This document shows positions 28,135 to 35,119 of a stretch of DNA of 64,000 bases, piece by piece. Numbering within the stretch: position 1 is the first letter of the stretch; the number at the start of each line of letters is the position of its first letter. This stretch comes from Gemmatimonadota bacterium (GTDB lineage: Bacteria > Gemmatimonadota > Gemmatimonadetes > Longimicrobiales > Gaopeijiaceae), in contig JAPPOV010000003.1 of NCBI GenBank assembly GCA_028873595.1, forward strand, positions 82,559 to 146,558, given 5' to 3'. Under the pieces are notes generated by a model. It searched no databases, had not been told where the DNA came from, and worked only from the letters and a program-made list of their open reading frames with translations. The translations under genes were made by a program, and so were the position numbers.

Positions 28135-28280
28135 CTCTCGGCCCGAAAATAGATCATCGTCCGTGGTTCTCGAAACGAAAGGTCGTTGAACCGCCCCGAC
28201 CTCTTACACGGGGCGAATGTACCTAAGCTCCCTCCACCTTCAACTGAGAAACGGGCCACCGTGATGGCGAAAGAGACGTT

Positions 28281-28320
28281 GTTACCTGCACGTTACAGTT
28301 CCGTAACAGACCTGTCACAG
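28281..28320 (-). promoter_or_regulatory. Four-unit Pho box upstream of the phoR-pst operon
   Basis: On the minus strand four 7-mers recur every 11 bases with 4-base spacers: CTGTGAC (28320-28314), CTGTTAC (28309-28303), CTGTAAC (28298-28292) and AGGTAAC (28287-28281). This is the spacing and sequence of PhoB direct repeats. The array sits 147 bases before phoR and overlaps the 3' end of the upstream membrane-protein gene by 6 bases. Confidence 0.9.
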
Positions 28321-28998
28321 CCGTTCACTCCACCAGTCCTCGGCCGTCGGCTGCTGGAGCACCCGCCCTCGCTCGATCCAGCGAGCCCAGGGCAGAAGGC
28401 CCCACAGTGCCAGGGAGCTCCAGGCGACGGTCGCCGCACTCTGAGCCGGCGGTACCCACGGCTTACTGACCCAGATCACGGTGGTCAGAACAAGGAGGGT
28501 CACGAGCGACCAGACGCCCTCTTTCGACGTCGCCCGGGTCACCGAGGTGTAGAGCCAGATCCCAGCTAAAAGCAGGGAGCCTTCTAGAATCAACGTCCCG
28601 GGGATCGAATACCAGAGCCCGAGACCGACCACTGGCCCTCCGGGCCAGAGTGGCAGATCCGGCCGGTGTGTAATCGCATCCAGGACCCAGTGGCTCAGTA
28701 CGAGGGCCCCAAGCAGCACTGCAATCCACCCGCTCTTGAAAATCCGGTGTGCTACGAGCACCACCACGAGGCTCCATACAACCACGAACAGGAGGCTGTG
28801 CGTCCACGGATAGGAGACAAAGTCCAGAGGGGTGAACGCTGTGGCCCCCGGAGCGACATGTACGACCTCCAGGCCGGCCAGAAGAAATACAGGCCAGATC
28901 AGGTCCATGCCGAAGGCTGCTCCGATGCCGGCCCAGAGAGGCATCTCCGGCGCGAGCTTCTTCGCGCCCAGTCCCGCGGCAAGATGACCTACGAACAT
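28315..28998 (-). CDS. Membrane-bound metal-dependent hydrolase, YdjM/DUF457-like
   Basis: 227 residues from the ATG at 28998, the start matching family members (MFVGHLAAGLGAKK). The in-frame ATG at 29067 would extend it by 23 residues without homology. Several membrane helices; conserved His/Asp pattern in VGHLAAG, YPWTHSLLF and LSHWVLDAITHRPDLPLWP. Function of the family is unclear. E. coli ydjM is LexA-controlled, and here the gene is divergent from imuB across a shared gap with a candidate SOS motif. Its 3' end overlaps the Pho box of the next operon. Confidence 0.75.
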   Translation of the reverse strand: MFVGHLAAGLGAKKLAPEMPLWAGIGAAFGMDLIWPVFLLAGLEVVHVAPGATAFTPLDFVSYPWTHSLLFVVVWSLVVVLVAHRIFKSGWIAVLLGALVLSHWVLDAITHRPDLPLWPGGPVVGLGLWYSIPGTLILEGSLLLAGIWLYTSVTRATSKEGVWSLVTLLVLTTVIWVSKPWVPPAQSAATVAWSSLALWGLLPWARWIERGRVLQQPTAEDWWSERL

Positions 28999-29409
28999 GG
29001 CCTGAACCTCGGATTCGAGGGTAAGAAGGGGACTGAAAAGGATACGACATGGCGCTATGAATCGCACACTGTAGCTCGCTTGTGCTCAACAATCTTCGGG
29101 TTATGTTCGGGTATATATACGGCTTTTGTTCGGGTCTGCTCCCGGTACCGGCGATGAGTGGCGTGTGGCGTGTAACGGAGCGCTCGGGACCGAGGATCGC
29201 CGTCTCCGTCGTCCACCTTCAGAGTGTCGCGTTCGCCTATGGCTCGTTCCCGCGCTTCTGCACAGTCTGTTCCCACCCACCAAGGCCCTGGGTGGGCTCA
29301 TGACCACGGCACCGACAACGACTGGCTGAACACCGCAGCCGCCGATACCAGCTGGGCCAGCGGACCCGGCGCGGGAACTGTATTTCAACCCACCGCAGTC
29401 CGCGCTTCG
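28999..29409. other. Intergenic region between the YdjM-like gene and imuB
   Basis: A 411-base gap holding the candidate SOS motif/promoter at 29080-29110. The imuB frame is open back to GTG 29224, so imuB may start earlier, but no ribosome site or homology was seen there. A 49-codon ORF (29153-29302, plus) has no recognisable features. No imuA-like gene fits here. Confidence 0.5.
29080..29110 (+). promoter_or_regulatory. Candidate imuB promoter with SOS-type operator
   Basis: TTGTGC (29080-29085) and TATGTT (29102-29107) are 16 bases apart. Overlapping the -10 is TTCGG-G-TTAT-G-TTCGG (29095-29110), a direct repeat with 11-base period. The same pattern precedes dnaE2. It resembles the alphaproteobacterial LexA form GTTC-N7-GTTC with one mismatch. 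Confidence 0.55.
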
Positions 29410-30669
29410 GTGGAAAGTCGCCGAGCGCTCTGCCTCTGGCTCCCCACCTTCGAGCTGCGCCTCGAGCTGGTTCGCTCCCCGGAGCTCGACAGCACGTCGG
29501 TCGCGCTGCTCTCTTCGGGCGAAAGCACTCGCCGCACAATCTGGCAGGTCTCGGAACGAGCCCATGAAGCGGGCGTCCGGTCCGGTCAGCTTGTTTCCCA
29601 GGCCGTCGCCCTCTGCACATCCCTGACGCTTCTGGAGCCCGACCCGGCTCACTACGACGCCGCAGTCGACACGATGCTCGAAGTACTCACGGAGCTCACC
29701 CCGGTGATCGAGCCAGCGGGTCGTGGTCGTGTATTCCTCGGTATGGACGGCTTGGAGCGCCTGTTCGGAGCCCCGAATCGACAGATCGATCGTGCGCTGA
29801 GCTTGCTCCTCCAGGTCTTTCCCGCTCCTCTGGTCGCAGCGACACGTGCCGGGATGGCGCCCGGCAAATTCGGCGCGTGGGTCGCCGCGGCGTCCGCACG
29901 ATCAGGCCGGCCGGTCATCATACCGGAACCCCGGCTCCTTTCATTCTTCACGGCGTGCCCGATCGGATCTCTGCCCGTCGATCCGCTCATCATCCAACGA
30001 CTGGAACGCCTCGGCGTCCAGACACTGGGCGAGCTCCGCCGTCTCCCCGAACCCGCTCTGGTCGCACAATTCGGCGAAGACGGCCGAAATGCCCTCGCCT
30101 GGGCCACGGCAGGACGAATCGACCCGGTCCGCCCCTGGCATCGACCACGCCCAATTCGCGTCTCCCTCGACTTCCCCAATCCGATCGGGCTCACAGAAAC
30201 GCTCCACAGCGCCCTGGACCGGCTCGTCGAACGATCCCTGGCTCGTCCAGCCCGTCGAGGCCGCAGCGTGACCGGAGTCCGCATGGGCGCACACCTCGAA
30301 GGGGGAGGGTCCTGGTTCGTCGAAACGGTACTTCGAGAACCAACCTCCGACCGGGAGCGCATCTCGGCCCCACTCCGCGCGAAGATGGCAATCACCCCTC
30401 CACCACATGCCGTCGAAACCCTTCTCCTGGAGCTCACCGAGTTCGGAGCCCCGAGTACTCAAACCCAGTTGTTCGACCGCAAAAACGAAGGAGGCCGAAC
30501 CACTGGGGGGCTCGATCTTGGCCAAGGAGACGTGCCTCTATCCCTTATAGATGCAATCAAAGACCTAAAGTTGCGTATAGGGCACTCTCCGCTGTACCGG
30601 GTCGTCGAGGTCGATCCCTGGTCGAGGATCCCCGAACGCCGTCATGCTCTGCTCAGCTTCGACCCCTGA
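29410..30669 (+). CDS. imuB: ImuB-like, catalytically inactive Y-family DNA polymerase homologue
   Basis: 419 residues from the GTG at 29410, just before the conserved start RRALCLWLPTFELRLEL; the frame is open from GTG 29224. The positions of the Y-family catalytic carboxylates are lost: the first Asp region reads WLPTFE and the SIDE block reads AGRGRVFLGMD. A helix-hairpin-helix region (LGVQTLGELRRLPEPALVAQFG) and a little-finger-like part follow. ImuB acts as an adaptor linking DnaE2 to the beta clamp in induced mutagenesis. A patch of rare A/T-rich codons occurs near 30538-30580. Followed closely by DUF6504 and recX. Confidence 0.88.
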   Translation: MESRRALCLWLPTFELRLELVRSPELDSTSVALLSSGESTRRTIWQVSERAHEAGVRSGQLVSQAVALCTSLTLLEPDPAHYDAAVDTMLEVLTELTPVIEPAGRGRVFLGMDGLERLFGAPNRQIDRALSLLLQVFPAPLVAATRAGMAPGKFGAWVAAASARSGRPVIIPEPRLLSFFTACPIGSLPVDPLIIQRLERLGVQTLGELRRLPEPALVAQFGEDGRNALAWATAGRIDPVRPWHRPRPIRVSLDFPNPIGLTETLHSALDRLVERSLARPARRGRSVTGVRMGAHLEGGGSWFVETVLREPTSDRERISAPLRAKMAITPPPHAVETLLLELTEFGAPSTQTQLFDRKNEGGRTTGGLDLGQGDVPLSLIDAIKDLKLRIGHSPLYRVVEVDPWSRIPERRHALLSFDP

Positions 30670-30682
30670 CTCCGATTCGATC

Positions 30683-30949
30683 ATGCGTCACCGCCCCCGC
30701 CTCAAAACGCTCGGAACCCCCAGACCTGTCGTCGTACGGACGAACGCGCTGGGCGACCCCGTGCACGTCCGCCTCCGGGGTAAGCCAGCCCGTCGTGTAG
30801 CCGTGATCCGGGAACGATGGCGTATCGACGACGAATGGTGGCGCCAGACGATATCACGAGATTACCGGACGGTCGTCCTCGACGACGGAAAGGTGCTGAC
30901 TCTCTACCATGACCTCCTGATCGACGAGTGGTACGTGCAACGAGGCTGA
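30683..30949 (+). CDS. DUF6504-like small protein linked to imuB
   Basis: 88 residues, ATG 30683, 13 bases after imuB. Basic N-terminus (MRHRPRLKTLGTPRPVVVRT) then GDPVHVRLRGKPARRVAVIRERWRID, DEWWRQTISRDYRTVVLDDG and LYHDLLIDEWYVQRG (in parts), a short Trp-rich beta pattern. This matches my memory of DUF6504, which occurs beside imuB in other high-GC bacteria; the biochemical role is unknown but co-occurrence suggests part of the mutasome. Confidence 0.75.
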   Translation: MRHRPRLKTLGTPRPVVVRTNALGDPVHVRLRGKPARRVAVIRERWRIDDEWWRQTISRDYRTVVLDDGKVLTLYHDLLIDEWYVQRG

Positions 30950-30956
30950 TCGACAT

Positions 30957-31112
30957 ATGGCGGCAGAGCGGGAACCGCCCCAGATCACGGTGGTACCGTC
31001 GGCCAGCCTAACCCCTGCCCGCTTCGCATCCGTGGACAACCCCGAGAAGAACACCCAGGACCTCATCGACAGGAGAACCCCCACGTCCTGCTCATCGGAG
31101 GTCGGATTTTGA
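30957..31112 (+). CDS. Small ORF coupled to recX, 51 residues
   Basis: ATG 30957 begins 7 bases after the DUF6504 stop and its TGA overlaps the recX TTG start (TTGA). Predicted MAAEREPPQITVVPSASLTP onwards, no cysteine cluster, no membrane segment, one Cys near the end. No family recognised. The tight spacing on both sides is the only support; it may instead be a leader that couples recX translation. Confidence 0.4.
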   Translation: MAAEREPPQITVVPSASLTPARFASVDNPEKNTQDLIDRRTPTSCSSEVGF

Positions 31113-31813
31113 GCTCCGACCCGTCCATCACTCGAATCCAGCCTCGCGGCCGCCGAGGCCTGCACGTCCTCATCCACCTCGACGACGACTCGGAACCGTT
31201 CGAAGTGATGCTCGAGGCGCTCGAACGGAGTTTCCTGGGTGTAGGAGACACGCTCAGCGGAGTACTCCGACACGAACTCCTCAATCACGACGCGGACGTT
31301 CGGGTTCGGGACTCTGCCCTGAACCTGCTCTCGTACCGGGCCCGCACTCGATCGGAACTCCGAAAACGCCTGCGCCAGAAGGGATTTCGACCGGCCCGAA
31401 TCGACATCTGTCTGGACCGTCTCGAGGAGCGCGGTCTCATCGACGACGCCAGTGTGGCCGCTGCCTTCGTGCGCGACCGCCTGCGCCACAGACCCAAGGG
31501 GCGTTCGGCACTCACCTCCGAACTCCGCACCAAGGGCATTCCACAAGAGCTCGCGCACCGGACGATCGACGGAGTCTTCGATGCGGAAGGGACCAGCGAC
31601 GAGGATCTGGCCCGGCTCGTAGCCGAAAAATGGGTCACCCGACAAAACCCGACCGTCCTTCAGGCCCTGGTCAACGAAGCCTGGTCGGACGAGAAGCAGA
31701 AGGCCCGCCGCCGCCTCACCGCGTGGCTGGCTCGCCGCGGATTCGGTGGAGGCGCCCTGGGTGACGCGATTCAGCACGCGATCCGTGTTGCGACCACCCG
31801 GATCGAGATCTGA
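31109..31813 (+). CDS. recX: Regulatory protein RecX
   Basis: 234 residues, TTG start overlapping the previous ORF stop. Helical repeats with RecX signatures: ALNLLSYRARTRSELRKRL, RLEERGLIDDASVAAAFVRDR, GRSALTSELRTKGI and WLARRGFGGGALGDAIQ (parts). It has a longer N-terminus (about 70 residues) than E. coli RecX. RecX blocks RecA filament extension; placement behind imuB rather than recA suggests expression with the damage response. Confidence 0.9.
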   Translation: MSSDPSITRIQPRGRRGLHVLIHLDDDSEPFEVMLEALERSFLGVGDTLSGVLRHELLNHDADVRVRDSALNLLSYRARTRSELRKRLRQKGFRPARIDICLDRLEERGLIDDASVAAAFVRDRLRHRPKGRSALTSELRTKGIPQELAHRTIDGVFDAEGTSDEDLARLVAEKWVTRQNPTVLQALVNEAWSDEKQKARRRLTAWLARRGFGGGALGDAIQHAIRVATTRIEI

Positions 31814-31846
31814 ACGCCGAGTCCTGCCGCGTCTTCTCGCGCTGAA

Positions 31847-32302
31847 GTGGCCATACGCGAAGATCCGACAGGCGGAGCACTCTTTCGAGCAGCTGCGGGG
31901 TTCGACCGATATTATCAGCCGGCTGGCAAAGACCTGTTCCTGCTGGCAGAGCTACAGTTCGACCAGTTCGGAGCCTCTGGTCCGGACGAGCTGATCACCG
32001 TGGGCGTATCGGACGCGTTCCGTCGCGGCGACATGCAGGTCCTCGGACGGTGGACTTTCGCCACGACGGCCAGTTGGCAGATTCACCCGCTGGTGGGAGT
32101 GGACGCGCTCACGCTCGTGAATCCAGAGGATCGCAGTGGACTCCTCGCGCCGGGGATCAGCTGGTCGACCACCGGCAATGCCACTACTCGTGCCGGCTTC
32201 TACGTGGGCGTGGGCGAGGAAGCCCCCTCCCCCATCCTGCTTGGCTCGGAATACGGCTCGGTGCCCGGGCTCGGGTATCTCTCGCTTTCGTTCTTCTTCT
32301 GA
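31847..32302 (+). pseudogene. C-terminal remnant of an outer-membrane beta-barrel protein
   Basis: 151 codons from a GTG at 31847 with no ribosome site and no signal peptide. The sequence alternates hydrophobic and polar residues as in barrel strands (LFLLAELQFDQFGA, VLGRWTFATTASW, ISWSTTGNATTRAGFYVGV) and ends LGYLSLSFFF, a barrel-type aromatic C-terminus. Without an export signal it cannot reach the outer membrane, so it looks like the 3' end of a larger gene. It lies in the same frame as recX after the recX stop, probably by chance. Confidence 0.5.
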
Positions 32303-32348
32303 ACCCTCCAGATCGACGATCCGTAGGGAGACTCCGAGGAGGTGCATC

Positions 32349-32501
32349 ATGGGCAAGACCCACAACAAGCGAATCAAGAGGCCCACAGGGCCGTGCGATC
32401 CCAAGCCGCCGAAGCGGCCGCCACCCCCGTCGCCGAGCGGCCCGTGGGACAAGCTCGGCCCCAACCCGCTGAAGTGGCTCAAGATCGGGAAGAAGAAGTA
32501 G
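32349..32501 (+). CDS. Small basic Pro/Lys-rich protein, 50 residues
   Basis: ATG 32349 is preceded by a near-perfect AGGAGG six bases upstream, the clearest ribosome site in this area. The product starts MGKTHNKRIKRPTGP, has a Pro stretch (KPPKRPPPPSPSGP) and ends PLKWLKIGKKK; it is strongly basic and has no membrane helix. No family recognised; nucleic-acid binding or an antimicrobial-like role are only guesses. Confidence 0.6.
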   Translation: MGKTHNKRIKRPTGPCDPKPPKRPPPPSPSGPWDKLGPNPLKWLKIGKKK

Positions 32502-32596
32502 CCGAGCTCAGGCGTCCGGACCGATCACGTGGACGATCGTGGACGGACGAGAGCATGGCCTCGCCTGTGTCCGGGGGCAGGCTATGGCGGACACCT

Positions 32597-33256
32597 TCAC
32601 ACTTCGTCCAGACCGTGCTCCACGACGAATCTCGTCAAGCCCGCGACGGTACGGATACGGAGCTTTCCCATGACCCGCTCCCGGTGCGTCTCAACCGTCC
32701 GAGGAGAGATCTCAAGCTGCTCGCCAATCTCGCGATTCGTCAGCCCCTGGGCGACCAGCAGCAGGACTTCACGCTCACGATTCGTCAGGGAGTCGAGCCG
32801 CGTTCGAAGTTGCTCCTCCTCGATCTCCTTGCGCAGCGCGACGCTCAGCTGCTGAGTCACTCGGGCGGTGAAGTAATCGCGCCCCTCGTGAACTGCGGCC
32901 ACGGCATCCCGGAGTTCCGCAGGAGACACATCCTTGAGGACGTACCCGTCCGCGCCCGACCGAACCGCCTGAAGGACATACTCTGGGTCGTCGTGCATCG
33001 AGAGAATGAGTACGCGAGCAGGATGAGCCTCCTCGCGAAGCTCCATCGTGACCTCGAGGCCCGATTTTTCCGGCATGTTCACGTCGAGTACCACAACGTC
33101 GGGCGACAGCTCGGAGACCATGGCAAGTGCTTCTGCCCCGTCTCCGGCCTCGCCAATCACCTCGAGGTCTTCGATCTGCTCGAGGACTCCACGAATACCC
33201 TGTCGAACGACCGAGTGATCGTCGGCGATCACCACCCGAAGTGAACCGTTGCTCAT
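32597..33256 (-). CDS. NarL/FixJ-family response regulator
   Basis: 219 residues. Receiver domain with the acidic pair ADDHSVVRQG and the phospho-Asp in VVVLDVNMPEKSG (about residue 57), Lys in GYVLKDVSPAEL, then a LuxR-type helix-turn-helix (LTNREREVLLLVAQGLTNREIGEQL, in parts). Its start overlaps the sensor kinase stop by 4 bases, so they form a pair. Target genes are not evident. Confidence 0.94.
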   Translation of the reverse strand: MSNGSLRVVIADDHSVVRQGIRGVLEQIEDLEVIGEAGDGAEALAMVSELSPDVVVLDVNMPEKSGLEVTMELREEAHPARVLILSMHDDPEYVLQAVRSGADGYVLKDVSPAELRDAVAAVHEGRDYFTARVTQQLSVALRKEIEEEQLRTRLDSLTNREREVLLLVAQGLTNREIGEQLEISPRTVETHRERVMGKLRIRTVAGLTRFVVEHGLDEV

Positions 33257-35019
33257 TCCTGCGCCTCGTCCTGGAGGGGCAGCTCGACGCGCATCTCGGC
33301 GCCGGCTCCGTTCCGATTTCCCATCATCAGTTCACCCCCGAGCACCGCCACCCGTTCCCGGATCCCGGCGAGTCCACCTCGGCTTCGTAGCCGGGTCGCG
33401 GCGTCCTCGGGAAAGCCAGGCCCGTCATCCTCGACTGTGAGAACGGCGTGCGAGTCTGTTCGCGTCAGGCGCACGGATACCCGCGAACGGGCTCCATGGC
33501 GCACGGCATTCGAGAGCCCCTCCTGCATGGCCCGGTACACCGCCGACTCCGCCTCGCCCGACAGGGGCGGAGAGCGAAGCGGTGCATCGAACTCGACCTG
33601 CAGTGCATCAGGTTCGTGAAAGTCACGGGCCAGTGCGCGCATAGCCGGGATCAACCCCAAATCATCCAGCGCGACAGGGCGCAGGTTGCGCGTCACACTT
33701 CGGATACTCTTGATCCCCTCTCCCAACAGCGTCCTGGCTCGTTCGAGCGCCGGTCCGGATGCCTCGTCACTGCGCTCGGCGATCACGCCCAACTGAAGGT
33801 TCAGAGCGGCCAGAACCTGGGCTGTCTCGTCGTGGAGTTCCCGCCAGATGCGCGCCCGCTCCTCCTCGTGCTGGTGCACCATCCGTGACTGCAGGCGCTC
33901 GAGCTCTTCCGTACGGCTGATCAGGTTCCGACTCAGCTCTTCGTTCGCGAGCGCTGCCCCGACCTGCTGGCCAAACGCGAGGAGGAAACGATTGTCCAGC
34001 ACAGTGAACGGGTCTCGCGCCCTCCCCACCACCACGACAGCTCCGACGACGTCATCTTCGCTCAGAACCGGGAGGGCAGCGGTGTAGGCATGCCCGTCCT
34101 CGGGATCATCCGTCTGACCCGCGCGGGCCACGGTAGGGACACCTTCGCGGCGTACCCTCCGAGCGGCCTGACGGGCCGCTTCCGGAGCGCCCTCGAATGG
34201 CCAGAGCGCTGCGACCCCGGCGCCCTGAACGAAGTGACCACTCCCCGCGGTGGAAATCCACAGAGCCGATCCCTGCACGCCACGCAAAGACAGGGCCCGA
34301 CGGAGCATGGCCTCGGCCATCGGCTCCTCACGAGCGAAGCCACCCTGCAGCTCCCCCGAGAGAGCCGTCAGGTTGGCCAACCCCTGATCCAGATCCTCCA
34401 GTACGAGAAACACGATGCCGAGCCCGACCCCGATGGAGAACGTGATGTCGAGGTAGTACCCCCACGGATTCCATGCGCCCTGCGCCCGCAGGATCGGATA
34501 ATCCAGATGATGCAACGCCCACAGGAACAGTACGACAGCGAGGAACCTGCCCGCTGGGGAGCCAACCAGGCGATCGTAACGAAGGAAGGCCCACCCGGTC
34601 GCCGCGGTCGTGATGCTGAGAAAGCCGATCATTGGACCGGCGGCGAGAAGGAAGTTGTCGAGCACGTAGATCCCGACGAACGCCCACACGACCGGAAAGA
34701 AGACGAGGACGCCGTAGACGGGACGCCATTCCGCTCGCTGGGCGAAGACCAGCGCGGCCCACAGGAACGCGACCGCCGTCCACCCGGTCGCGACCTGATG
34801 CCAGAAAAGCCACGCCTCCGCGCCGGTGATGAGAAACGTGATGATCGCCACCAGGCGAAGAGAATACACCGCCCACGCCACCGACCACAGACCGAAGTAC
34901 TGCCGTCGGTAACGGCGGTTCAGGATACTGCACAGGACGACGAGCCCGAGCGTGATCGCAAGCTGCAGGTATGCAGCCGCCAGCTCTGTATCGGAGGGCA
35001 GCACAGGCACCGAGTTCAT
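33253..35019 (-). CDS. Membrane sensor histidine kinase, NarX/DegS class (HisKA_3)
   Basis: 588 residues from the ATG at 35019; the in-frame ATG at 35121 would overlap the divergent aminotransferase. Seven or so N-terminal membrane helices (about residues 12-225) form a sensor, followed by a GAF-like domain, then HisKA_3 with the phospho-His in EEERARIWRELHDETAQVLAAL (part) and HATPase with EGLSNAVRHGA and DDGPGFP. It pairs with the NarL-type regulator downstream. The signal is unknown. Confidence 0.9.
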   Translation of the reverse strand: MNSVPVLPSDTELAAAYLQLAITLGLVVLCSILNRRYRRQYFGLWSVAWAVYSLRLVAIITFLITGAEAWLFWHQVATGWTAVAFLWAALVFAQRAEWRPVYGVLVFFPVVWAFVGIYVLDNFLLAAGPMIGFLSITTAATGWAFLRYDRLVGSPAGRFLAVVLFLWALHHLDYPILRAQGAWNPWGYYLDITFSIGVGLGIVFLVLEDLDQGLANLTALSGELQGGFAREEPMAEAMLRRALSLRGVQGSALWISTAGSGHFVQGAGVAALWPFEGAPEAARQAARRVRREGVPTVARAGQTDDPEDGHAYTAALPVLSEDDVVGAVVVVGRARDPFTVLDNRFLLAFGQQVGAALANEELSRNLISRTEELERLQSRMVHQHEEERARIWRELHDETAQVLAALNLQLGVIAERSDEASGPALERARTLLGEGIKSIRSVTRNLRPVALDDLGLIPAMRALARDFHEPDALQVEFDAPLRSPPLSGEAESAVYRAMQEGLSNAVRHGARSRVSVRLTRTDSHAVLTVEDDGPGFPEDAATRLRSRGGLAGIRERVAVLGGELMMGNRNGAGAEMRVELPLQDEAQE

Positions 35020-35119
35020 GTGACGAAGATCCCCGCAGCCGGCTGCCTCGGCAACGGCTTGCCAAGCGGCTCGACCCACATGATCCTCCGTAGCCGTTTT
35101 GCGCCTGAACGACCTGTTC

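Noticed and set aside
29153..29302. Short plus-strand ORF as an imuA remnant
   Set aside because: 49 codons only, and no RecA-like or SulA-like motif could be recognised.
29101..29652. 183-codon minus-strand ORF over the imuB start
   Set aside because: Antisense to imuB, Arg-rich, no homology; the plus-strand reading is supported by conserved ImuB motifs.
31109..32302. recX stop TGA as a second selenocysteine readthrough into the following in-frame ORF
   Set aside because: RecX is complete at that stop, the following ORF is unrelated barrel-like sequence, and no cysteine is expected there.
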